The notes under the pieces are model-generated. The model was not told the DNA's origin, searched no databases, and saw only the letters and a program-made list of their open reading frames with translations. Source: JAUVPB01 sp965223695 (GTDB taxonomy: Bacteria > Actinomycetota > Thermoleophilia > Gaiellales > Gaiellaceae). Taken from it: a stretch of 64,000 bases of DNA. The DNA lies in NCBI GenBank assembly GCA_965223695.1, contig CBDCXJ010000026.1, positions 1-64,000 of the forward strand. Direction: 5' to 3'. Both the position numbers and the translations under genes were made by a program. Below are positions 18,059 through 26,134 of this stretch, piece by piece. The first letter of the stretch is position 1; each line of letters begins with the position of its first letter.

Positions 18059-19240
18059 TCACGCCAGCTCCGCAGGCACGTAGGAGTGCAGCGTCTTGTG
18101 AAACGCGCGGATCGGGATCTCCTGGTCGCAGAGCAGGAAGTGGCTCTTCGCACGCGACGCGAGCCCCCGGTACGTCTGCTCGTGGCCGGCAACGTCCTCC
18201 GAGAGGGTGTCGCGCAGCTTGGCCTTCCAGTAGTGCTGGGAGAAGAGGTCTGCGGCAGTCTGCGCCGGCGGGAAGTACAAGCGGGTCTCCCAGCGCGACC
18301 TGTCGACCGCGAGCGGCCAGAAGCTGTAGCTGAACATGGAGTTGCCCAGAACCCCGATTACCTGGTTGGGGAAGATGTGGTAATAGTCGAAGACCCCGGC
18401 CTTCGTCGGGAAGCTGTAGTCGCGTGCCCGCGTCAGCTCGCCGAGGCGCTTCTCGAGACCCCAGGGCTCGTAGTTCTCGCGAATGTCGCCGCCCCAGATG
18501 GAATGGCGCCCGAACCTCTCGAACACGGCCAGGCGGGTGTAGCCCTCCTCGGTCACGGCGTATGTGTCGGCAAACGAGCCGTGCACCGGGCCGAGGACGG
18601 GCGCGTGGTGCATCTCGTTCTGTGAGTCGGCGATGACCTTCCAGTTCGAGTTCTCCTCGACGTCGTAGCGGAACGTGAGCTTCAGATCGTCGAACGGGTA
18701 GTCGTGTAGCGCGTCGGGAACGCCGTCGAGGTATTCGAGGAGCGTCTCTTCGGGCTCGGGATCGAAGTTGATGTAGATGAAGCCCTTCCAGACCTCGCAG
18801 GCGATCGGGGTCAGGCCGAGCTTGCCTTTCTCGAGGTTGCGGAACTCGCCTTCGTCGAGGACGCCGCGGAGGTTGCCCTCGAGGTCGTAGCTCCAGCCGT
18901 GGAAGCAGCAGGTCAGGTATTTGGCCTTGCCGCGGTCGGTCCAGACGAGCTTGTTGGCGCGGTGTGAGCAGACGTTGTAGAAGGCGCGGACGACGCCATC
19001 GGGGCCGTGGGCGATGAGCACGGAGGCGCCGCAGACCTCGATCTCGCGCATGAAGTAGCAGCCCGGGTCGGGGCAGTCGTCCATGCGGCCGACGTTGAGC
19101 CAGACCTTGCGGAAGATCTTCTCGCGCTCCTCTTCGAAGTACTTCTCCGAGAGGTACGGCTCGATCGGCAGGGCCTCGAACCCGAGCTCGGGGTTCTCGC
19201 TGGCCCAGCGCGGCGGGTCAGAAACGGTTTGTGCTTCCAT
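18059..19240 (-). CDS. Rieske non-heme iron oxygenase, alpha subunit
   Basis: 393 aa from the ATG at 19240, preceded by GGGAGGTG; a longer in-frame start lacks such a site. The Rieske cluster is canonical: Cys91-x-His93, 17 residues, Cys111-x2-His114. The catalytic domain has NEMHHAPVLGPVHG at about 208-221, the likely mononuclear iron ligands, though spacing between the histidines is longer than the usual H-x4-H. Such enzymes dihydroxylate, hydroxylate or demethylate aromatics and amines. No ferredoxin, reductase or beta subunit gene adjoins it, so electrons must come from elsewhere. Confidence 0.88.
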   Translation of the reverse strand: MEAQTVSDPPRWASENPELGFEALPIEPYLSEKYFEEEREKIFRKVWLNVGRMDDCPDPGCYFMREIEVCGASVLIAHGPDGVVRAFYNVCSHRANKLVWTDRGKAKYLTCCFHGWSYDLEGNLRGVLDEGEFRNLEKGKLGLTPIACEVWKGFIYINFDPEPEETLLEYLDGVPDALHDYPFDDLKLTFRYDVEENSNWKVIADSQNEMHHAPVLGPVHGSFADTYAVTEEGYTRLAVFERFGRHSIWGGDIRENYEPWGLEKRLGELTRARDYSFPTKAGVFDYYHIFPNQVIGVLGNSMFSYSFWPLAVDRSRWETRLYFPPAQTAADLFSQHYWKAKLRDTLSEDVAGHEQTYRGLASRAKSHFLLCDQEIPIRAFHKTLHSYVPAELA

Positions 19241-19369
19241 GCGCCGCACCTCCCTCGTAGCTGTGCGGGCTGGCAATAATAGTGCCGAACCGGAGCCGAG
19301 GCCGGCGCGCGCATGGCTCGACGGGCGTCCGACCGGCCTCCGCCCCCGAGAGGCACATTGGTCAACGAT

Positions 19370-20614
19370 ATGAATTTCGAGTTCGACGCGGCCGCCATCG
19401 CGCCGGTGCGCTACGGCACGCCGGCACTCGAGGCCCTGCTAGCCGCAATCGGGGAGAGTGCGGCAGCGAGTAAAGCGGCCGGAACTAACCCATTTCCTGC
19501 GATCGATCTCGTGCGTGATTCTCGTCTTGGCGCACTACGAGTCCCCGTCGACGAAGGCGGCGGGGGCGCTACGGTACGAGACTGTTTTGCCGTGCTAATG
19601 GATGTCGCGGCCGCGGATTCTGATGTCGCGCAGATCTTGCGCGCCCATTTCTGGTTTACCGAAGAGCGCCTGCGCGCACCAGACGAAACCGTGCGGCAAC
19701 GTTGGTTGTCGCGCGTCGTAGCCGGCGAGATATTCGGCAATGCGGTCACCGAGATCGGTAGCACAGACCAGGTCGGCACGTATCTGCTGCAGACTCGTCT
19801 TGATCCGGCGGACGATGGCTACGTACTGAACGGCACCAAATACTTTTGTACCGGCAGCCTGTTTTCGGATTGGGTCCTGGTGTTGGCATCAACACCTGAA
19901 GGCGAGCTCACGAGTGTCGTCGTGCCGTGCGATCGCGAAGGTGTGACGCTCGAAGACGATTGGGACGGTGTCGGACAACGCTTTACGGGCAGCGGGACTG
20001 GCCGATTTGAAAACGTCGACGTCGCGGAAGAAGAGGTATTGCGACATTCGATGTCATCGAACACCGCGGACGAAACGCCCGTGCCGGTAGACACCTACTT
20101 AGCCGGTCAGTTCTTGCAACTTATCTTGACCGCGATCGTAGTTGGCAACATGCGTAACGTCGTCGCCGACGCGATTCGCCTGGTGCGTACACGGAAGCGG
20201 ACGTTTACCCACGCGAGTGCCGATACTGCCGCCGCAGACCCGCAATTCCAGGAAATGATCGGGCGCTTGTCGAGTTCGACGCTCGCGGCTGAGGCGAGTG
20301 TCCTCGCAGCGGCGGAGGCGCAAGGCCTGGCGCTCGATTCCGCCGACGCGGGCCAGATCGATTTCGAACTCGTTCATCGCGCCTCCCTACTCTCGGCGCA
20401 AGCCAAAGTATTCGTCGACGAGATCGCGCCGCGCGCGGCAAGCCTGATGTACGAACTCGGTGGCGCGTCCTCGACTTTGCGCACAACCGGACTCGACGAA
20501 CACTGGCGCAATATCGTGACCCTGTCAGCGCATAATCCTGCGGCGTTCAAGGCACGCGCGATCGGCGATTATCTGGTCAACGGGACAGAGTTGCCGGCGA
20601 ATTTGTACTTCTAG
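19370..20614 (+). CDS. Acyl-CoA dehydrogenase-like flavoprotein (DszC/SfnB-type monooxygenase relative)
   Basis: 414 aa from the ATG at 19370 (MNFEFDAAAIAPVRYGTPAL). The architecture is that of acyl-CoA dehydrogenases: helical N-domain, a central beta domain with GNAVTEIGSTDQ and FCTGSLFSDWVLV, and a C-terminal helical bundle. The absence of a clear catalytic glutamate context and pairing with an LLM gene favour a flavin-dependent hydroxylase of the DszC/SfnB/DBT-monooxygenase kind. Base use differs from neighbours: more A/T at third positions, and a TTA leucine codon at 20099-20101, rare in such genomes. Twelve bases separate it from the next gene, so an operon; possible horizontal acquisition. 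Confidence 0.75.
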   Translation: MNFEFDAAAIAPVRYGTPALEALLAAIGESAAASKAAGTNPFPAIDLVRDSRLGALRVPVDEGGGGATVRDCFAVLMDVAAADSDVAQILRAHFWFTEERLRAPDETVRQRWLSRVVAGEIFGNAVTEIGSTDQVGTYLLQTRLDPADDGYVLNGTKYFCTGSLFSDWVLVLASTPEGELTSVVVPCDREGVTLEDDWDGVGQRFTGSGTGRFENVDVAEEEVLRHSMSSNTADETPVPVDTYLAGQFLQLILTAIVVGNMRNVVADAIRLVRTRKRTFTHASADTAAADPQFQEMIGRLSSSTLAAEASVLAAAEAQGLALDSADAGQIDFELVHRASLLSAQAKVFVDEIAPRAASLMYELGGASSTLRTTGLDEHWRNIVTLSAHNPAAFKARAIGDYLVNGTELPANLYF

Positions 20615-20625
20615 GAAGGGGACCA

Positions 20626-21783
20626 GTGCAGCGCATGAAGTTCGGCATCTTCCTCGCTCCGTTCCATGACCATGCCACGAACCCGAACGCCAACCTCCAT
20701 CGCGATCTCGAGCTGATCCGCCAGCTCGACTACCTCGGATTCGACGAGGCCTGGATCGGCGAGCACCACTCCTGCGGCATGGAGATCATCGCCGATCCGA
20801 TGATCTTCGCCACGGCGGCGCTGCAGCACACGCGCTCGATCAAGCTCGGCACCGGCGTCCTCTCGGTTCCCTACCACAACCCGTTGTGGACGGCCGACCG
20901 CATCATCATGCTCGACCACCTCAGCCGGGGCCGATTCATGTTCGGCGCCGGACCGGGAGCCCTGCCGACCGATGCCCACATGATCGGGATCCCTCCGTCT
21001 GAGCTGCGGCGGATGCTGGAGGAGGGCATGGAGGCGATCATGCACCTCCTACGCTCGGACGACCCGCTCACCATGACGACCGACTGGTTCGAGCTCGTCG
21101 ACGCCAAATGCCAGCTTCCCCTCTACTCGGACATCGACATTGCGGTTGCTGCCGTCGTCTCACCGTCGGGGCCCCGCCTCGCTGGTCGCTATGGCATCGG
21201 CCTGCTCTCGGTCGGCGCCACCATGCAGACCGGTGAGGACGTGCTCGCCAAGCACTACGACGTATGGCGTGACGTGGCTGCAGAGCACGGGCACAGCGCC
21301 GATCGGGACACGTGGCGGCTGGTCGGCGCCATGCACCTGGCCGAGACGAGAGAGCAAGCCCTGCGCGACGTGGAGCACGGCATCGAGGAGTGGTTCGACT
21401 ACATGCAGCACACCGCGGCCGCCCCCCAGTTCGCGCCGGAAGGCGACACGCTGCAGGCACGGATCGCCTGGGTCAACGAGAGCGGGATCGGGGCCATCGG
21501 CACCGCCGAGGACTGCATCAAGCAGATCGAGTCGTTATGGAGCCAGTCGGGTGGCTTCGGCGGCTACCTATGCATGGACCACGACTTCGCCAACCCCGTC
21601 GCGAAAGCTCGCAGCTACGAGCTGCTAGCCCAGCGCGTTATGCCACATTTCCAGGGCAACTCCTACGCTCGGCTCCAGGACGCCGCTGTGCGCGCAAAGG
21701 CCGTGCGGGCGAAGCTCTTTGTCGAGCAAGCCGATGCGGTCCAGGCCTGGAGTGACAAGCACGCGGCCGAGACCGAGGACTAA
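20626..21783 (+). CDS. LLM class flavin-dependent monooxygenase
   Basis: 385 aa. A GTG start at 20626 follows AGGAAGGGG; the ATG at 20635 is an alternative. Luciferase-like barrel with FDEAWIGEHHSCGMEI (about 42-57), GTGVLSVPYHNPLWTADRI and RGRFMFGAGPGALPTDA. Members of this branch (alkanal, limonene or nitrilotriacetate-type monooxygenases) need reduced FMN. It overlaps the ribosome-site region of the acyl-CoA-dehydrogenase-like gene, so the pair may attack one substrate sequentially. The C-terminal tail is longer than in the gene at 759. Confidence 0.87.
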   Translation: MQRMKFGIFLAPFHDHATNPNANLHRDLELIRQLDYLGFDEAWIGEHHSCGMEIIADPMIFATAALQHTRSIKLGTGVLSVPYHNPLWTADRIIMLDHLSRGRFMFGAGPGALPTDAHMIGIPPSELRRMLEEGMEAIMHLLRSDDPLTMTTDWFELVDAKCQLPLYSDIDIAVAAVVSPSGPRLAGRYGIGLLSVGATMQTGEDVLAKHYDVWRDVAAEHGHSADRDTWRLVGAMHLAETREQALRDVEHGIEEWFDYMQHTAAAPQFAPEGDTLQARIAWVNESGIGAIGTAEDCIKQIESLWSQSGGFGGYLCMDHDFANPVAKARSYELLAQRVMPHFQGNSYARLQDAAVRAKAVRAKLFVEQADAVQAWSDKHAAETED

Positions 21784-23564
21784 TCCGCGCTGGCTCCGAG
21801 CGACTCGGGGAGCTGCATCAGGTCGATAGTCGCGTCGGTTGTCTCGTTGTGTGCGGTGCCGCCGTCAACGCGGAAGATGCCCTGGCCGTAGCCCATGGCG
21901 GCGGTGACGTCCACCCTGCGGCCAAATGTGCGTGGTTCCGCGAACACCAGGTAGCTCTCGCCCTCCTCGAGCGGGTAGGTAGTGCCGACGCAGTTGAGCA
22001 GGGCGATCAGGACGGGCTCGACCGGCTCGCCGCGGTAGAGGTCCTCGATCTCGAAGGCCGTCCGGAAGTAAGCGACACCGTTTGTGTCCTCCGACCCACC
22101 AACCTCGACGACGAGTCCCTGGAACACAAGCGGCGCCTCAACCAACAGGCGCTCGAGCGAAACTGACTCGAGTGTCGTCGCGCACCGAGGCGCGCTGGGC
22201 GGCCCGGGTGGAAGCGCGATCTCCTTCGTTGCTTCAGCTGCAGGACGGGGCCGCTGCGGGCGCGGACGCACGCCGTCGGCGTCTGGCGCCGTCCCGGCCG
22301 TGTCCAGCGCAGCCGGGCTGGGCGTTTCCACGTCCGGCGGCTCGGATTCCGTTCCCGGCGCGTGCCAGATGAACGCTCCATCGAAAAGTGTTGCTTTGCT
22401 GTAGTCGCGCTCGGGCCATTGGGCTCCTCCAAAAACAAACAGATCGTGGCCAGCAGCGACGATCGTTTCGCCGGTCCGCCGGTTGCTGCCGGCGCGACTG
22501 GGAAGTTCGATCCAGGCATCGGTGCGGGCGTCGAGCGCCCAGCCTTTGACGGCCCAGTACGTGGCGCCCTCGGCGGTGAGCACGCCGGCGGAACCAGGCT
22601 CGTCGCTGTCGCCTGCCGGGTGCTCGGATAGTGGCAACCAGGTGTCGGTCGTGGTGTCCAGAATCCCGCCGAAGGGGACGCGGCGTCCCCAGTTGTTGAC
22701 CTGGCCACCGTCGGCCGAGCCCGAGGTTCCTGCGATCAGCTGCGTGCCATCTCGGACGCTCGGGTTGTAGAGGATGTCTGAGGCGGGCAGCCGCTCCCAG
22801 GTGCCGGAGCCGACGTCAAGCGCTGCGGCAATGGTGATGCTCGGCTGCTCGCTGCCGGGGTTGGGCACGAGCTCGTGGGCGAAGAGCACCAGTCTCGCGC
22901 CGTCCCAGACCATCCTGCGACTGAACGATCGCGGCAGCGGGTCATCCGGCAACTCGTCCCAGGCGTCGGTCGCCGGGTCGTAGATGAGGTCGGTCCTTGC
23001 GCCTTCCTCGTCGCTGGTCGAGTAGGCGACGATGCGAGTGTCGGCCTCGGCTAGCGAGTACCAGATCGCGTCGGCTGGAAGCATGAGGCGCTGCCACCGA
23101 TCCGAGCCAACGTCGTAGGTAAGAAACGCGGGCTCGCTCCCTGGACGGCCCGTCGGATGCGGGCTCCACAGATCGGGGCTCCACATGTAGACCACGTCGT
23201 CGACGACGACGGTCTGAGCGTGCTCGATCGGAACCGGCGCCTGAGCGATTTCGCGCCAGGTGCCGCTCGCCGGCTCGTACGCGGCGCCATCCCTCAGCGC
23301 TTCCGTATCCGGAATCGAGCAACTAGCCGGCGGCGGGCACGGCTGGCCCTTATCTCCGCCAATGATCAAGACCTCGCGTCCCGTCCAGACGCCAACCGCG
23401 CTGAAGCGGGGGCTCAGTGGGCCTGGCGCGACCTCCTGCCATGCGCTGCCCGCTTCGCCTACCCGTTCCGGATCGGCCGACTTCCCCGTTCCACCGCATC
23501 CCGTCGCCAGCGCCAGGACGACGAGCAACGCTCCGAGGAGCAACGCGCTACGTCGCCGGCTCAT
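21780..23564 (-). CDS. Kelch-like lipoprotein with C-terminal TIMP-like domain
   Basis: About 594 aa from the ATG at 23564. MSRRRSALLLGALLVVLAL then ATGC is a lipobox signal peptide. About 400 residues of beta-propeller-type repeats follow, each with YD-x-x-(S/T)-x-x-W and (V/L)-x-x-(F/I)-GG elements (VLIIGGDKG, FVFGGAQWP). After a Pro/Ala/Arg linker, a domain from about residue 445 has CATTLESVSLERLL, APLVFQGLVVEVGG, EIEDLYRGEPVEP and EGESYLVFAEP, resembling tissue-inhibitor-of-metalloprotease/netrin-like modules of bacterial secreted proteins. It meets the LLM gene tail to tail, overlapping by 4 bases. Role unknown. Confidence 0.7.
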   Translation of the reverse strand: MSRRRSALLLGALLVVLALATGCGGTGKSADPERVGEAGSAWQEVAPGPLSPRFSAVGVWTGREVLIIGGDKGQPCPPPASCSIPDTEALRDGAAYEPASGTWREIAQAPVPIEHAQTVVVDDVVYMWSPDLWSPHPTGRPGSEPAFLTYDVGSDRWQRLMLPADAIWYSLAEADTRIVAYSTSDEEGARTDLIYDPATDAWDELPDDPLPRSFSRRMVWDGARLVLFAHELVPNPGSEQPSITIAAALDVGSGTWERLPASDILYNPSVRDGTQLIAGTSGSADGGQVNNWGRRVPFGGILDTTTDTWLPLSEHPAGDSDEPGSAGVLTAEGATYWAVKGWALDARTDAWIELPSRAGSNRRTGETIVAAGHDLFVFGGAQWPERDYSKATLFDGAFIWHAPGTESEPPDVETPSPAALDTAGTAPDADGVRPRPQRPRPAAEATKEIALPPGPPSAPRCATTLESVSLERLLVEAPLVFQGLVVEVGGSEDTNGVAYFRTAFEIEDLYRGEPVEPVLIALLNCVGTTYPLEEGESYLVFAEPRTFGRRVDVTAAMGYGQGIFRVDGGTAHNETTDATIDLMQLPESLGASAD

Positions 23565-23848
23565 GGCACTGAGACTGCCAGGAACCCGCGGTCGTTCCCG
23601 GCATTTCGGGCGGCCGCTCATGGATCGCAACCGCGCACCTGCTGGTGGTCGATCGTTCGGATGGCGAGAGCCTTGGCCTGTGCGCGGCAGGCAGCCGCTG
23701 TCCACGCGACTCGCACCCGCATCCAGTAGCTATCGGCATCAACGACGGCGCACGAGCTGCCCCGGGGTTCAGCGTCGCCGAGCTGGTTGACGGGAACCAT
23801 TCGATTCACGTTGCGGGCACACACGACTCGGTCGGCGAGAATGGCGTG

Positions 23849-23977
23849 ATGCGCCGAATTCGCGATCGTGTCTTCGACGGTGTCGAGCTCATTGCTTTGC
23901 TGATCGCCGGCCTCGTGCTCGTCTCGCTCCTCTCGACCGGCATCGCGATGCTCGTCGTGTGGGTCAAGTCGCTCTAG
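23849..23977 (+). CDS. Possible 42-aa membrane protein
   Basis: MRRIRDRVFDGVELIALLIA followed by a hydrophobic run and WVKSL gives one transmembrane helix with a basic N-terminus, a credible small membrane protein. The same frame extends upstream to 23645 without membrane character. No strong ribosome site. The antisense frame is no better, so this is the best reading of the stretch, but it could be non-coding. Confidence 0.35.
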   Translation: MRRIRDRVFDGVELIALLIAGLVLVSLLSTGIAMLVVWVKSL

Positions 23978-24035
23978 CTTCGCGGCCTCCCACGTGACCG
24001 TCCAGCCGGCGCTCGACTCTCGCACTTAGGGCAGC

Positions 24036-24359
24036 TCAGTTGCCACCCACGCCGACCGCCAAGGCGACAAGAGCCAGCGCAACGGGTGCAACCGAGACGG
24101 CTGCGAGCACGATCCCCACAACTGCCAGAGCCTTGCGGGGGCGGGCACTGACGTAGGTCAGTGCCACGGATGCCAGAGCGACCGCCGCAACGGCGGCGAC
24201 GATACCGATAACGATGAGCGACACGATCGGCACCGGCCTGTTCTCGCCGTGCCCGACCGTCCACCACATCAGGGCGCCACAGATGCAGGCGGCGGCAAGA
24301 AGACCTGACAGCGCAGCCGATGTTGCGCACCGGTCAGCCCTTTCCCGTGGCGTCCGCAT
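24036..24359 (-). CDS. Small integral membrane protein
   Basis: About 107 aa from the ATG at 24359 (MRTPRERADRCATSAALSGL); an ATG at 24380 is also in frame. Three hydrophobic helices are predicted by eye: LSGLLAAACICGALMWW, VSLIVIGIVAAVAAVALASV and ALAVVGIVLAAVSVAPVALA. It resembles DUF4190-like small membrane proteins in layout only. No motif indicates a substrate. It is divergent from the carbamoylase-type gene at 24468. Confidence 0.55.
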   Translation of the reverse strand: MRTPRERADRCATSAALSGLLAAACICGALMWWTVGHGENRPVPIVSLIVIGIVAAVAAVALASVALTYVSARPRKALAVVGIVLAAVSVAPVALALVALAVGVGGN

Positions 24360-24467
24360 CCTGTGCGCGGACACACCCACGAACGAAAGGGTAGTTGGCT
24401 GTCGGCCGGCTCAGGCCATCGTTCCGTATCGTTCTCGCGCGCTCGACCTCGCGTCGGCCGCGCCCGT

Positions 24468-25707
24468 ATGGCCGAGCTTGACCCCGCCAGAACCGTTCGC
24501 GAGCTCAAGGAGCTGCGCGAGCTCACCGCGACGGACGCCGGCGCCAAGCGGGTCGCCTGGACCGAAACCTGGGCCGAGGCGAGACAGTGGTTCGCACGCC
24601 TGTGCGATGGCCTGCCCGTCGTGGTAGAGCGCGACGAGGCCGGGAACGTGTGGACGACGCTGGCGGGGCGCGAGCCGGACGCCGTGATCATCGGTGGGCA
24701 CCTCGACTCGGTACCCAACGGCGGCTGGCTCGACGGCAGCTTGAATCTCCTCGCCGGGCTCGAGTCGCTGCGAAGGTTGGCTGCGAGTGGGCCGCCGCCG
24801 CTGACCGTGCGGTTGGTCGACTGGGCCGACGAGGAAGGCGCACGCTTCGGCCGCAGCTTGCTCGGCTCGAGCGCCTGCTCGGGGAACTTCGACCCCGATC
24901 AACTCCGGGACATCCGCGACCGGGACGGCGTCCGTCTCGAGGATGCCCTGGCCGCTCACGAGGTTGAGATCGACCGAGCGCCCGACGCAGCGCGCCAGCT
25001 CGAATCGGCGGTGGCCTCGCTGGAGCTGCACATCGAGCAGGGCCCCGTTCTCGAGCGCCTCGGCCTTCCCCTGGCGGCCGTTGTGGGCACGACCGGCATC
25101 GAGCGGCACCGCGTCCGCTTCACGGGCCAGTCGGCGCATGCCGGCTCGACCCCGATGGACGACCGGCGCGATCCGACGGCGACAGCCGCACGCTTCCTGC
25201 TCGAGATCCGTGAGATCGCACGGCAGCGCGAGGGCGTTGGCACCGTGGGAAGCGTCATTACCGAGCCCGGGATCGTGACTGCTGTCGCCGGTGCGTGCAC
25301 GGTCGAGGTCGATCAGCGCCACGTCGACGCAGTCGTCCTCGCGTCGATGCACGACGATGCACGTCGCGCGAGCGCGCGCATTGCCGACGACGAGAACGTC
25401 GAGCTCGAATGGGAAGAGATCCTGCGACTCGCACCGACCCACTTCGACGAGGAGCTCATCGAGCTGTGCGATGCCGCGATCACAGAGACTGCCGGTGCAT
25501 CGCATCGCATGCCGAGCGGGCCCGGGCACGACGCGATCGAGACGGCTCGCGCTGGCATTCCCACGGTCATGATGTTCGTCCAGAGCCTTCGTGGCCTCTC
25601 GCACGCGAAGGATAGAGGACACGCTCGAGGCGCACATCGAGCTTTCTGTGCGCGCGCTCGATCGGCTGGTCGACAAGACCATCGACTGGGCACGTAGCCG
25701 CTCGTGA
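24468..25707 (+). CDS. M20-family amidohydrolase (N-carbamoyl-L-amino acid hydrolase type), C-terminal frameshift
   Basis: Starts MAELDPARTVRELKELRELT. Binuclear metal-site residues are visible: His78 (GGHLDSVPNGG), Asp89, Glu122/123 (WADEEGARFGRS), ELHIEQGPVLE, and His in MPSGPGHDA. STPMDDRRDP marks the lid domain. The family hydrolyses N-carbamoyl amino acids, ureidoglycolate or allantoate. The frame breaks near 25610 in an AAGGAT stretch; one base shift restores IEDTLEAHIELSVRALD and a stop at 25705-25707, giving about 412 aa. The unshifted frame ends at 25697 with an unrelated tail. It lies 68 bases before a DMFase-like operon, suggesting linked amide/ureide use. Confidence 0.82.
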
Positions 25708-25774
25708 CCCTGGGGCAACCGCAGGTCGCGAACCAGAAGGCGAGTCGGGCGCGCTGACCGGGTAGGTTGGCGCT

Positions 25775-26134
25775 GTGTCCAGAGACGGCCAGGACCGAGC
25801 TCGGATCGTTCACCAGCGCTTTCGCGAGCGAAGCCGCGAGCGCGTCCTTTCACTCGTCGACGACGAGCTGATCGCCGAGCACGCGGCTGATCCACTCGGG
25901 CCTCACTCAGACGGCCTCGAACGCGTGCTCGTCTATCTGCGCACGGGCCCTCTGGCCGGGAAGGAAGTGGTCGTCTGTGAGCAGCCGTTTGCGCGTTACC
26001 GGCTCGCGCGGCTCGGGGAAGCAAAGGGCGATCTTCCAGCGCCGCTTTCGGATGAGGTCTATCGGACGCTCGAAGAGGCCGAGCACGCGATATTCCTGCT
26101 TCGCGTCGAGGCGTTGAGGAGCGCTGCATCGTGA
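25775..26134 (+). CDS. dmfA1: N,N-dimethylformamidase-like small subunit
   Basis: 119 aa with GTG start (MSRDGQDRARIVHQRFRERS). It is mostly helical and rich in Arg/Glu, with LERVLVYLRTGPLAGKEVVV and LPAPLSDEVYRTLEEAEHAI. On sequence alone it is anonymous. The assignment rests on size and on position: its TGA overlaps the GTG of the large DMFase-like subunit (GTGA, 26131-26134), matching the alpha-beta order known for N,N-dimethylformamidase. It would cap or stabilise the large subunit in the cytoplasm. Moderate certainty. Confidence 0.65.
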   Translation: MSRDGQDRARIVHQRFRERSRERVLSLVDDELIAEHAADPLGPHSDGLERVLVYLRTGPLAGKEVVVCEQPFARYRLARLGEAKGDLPAPLSDEVYRTLEEAEHAIFLLRVEALRSAAS

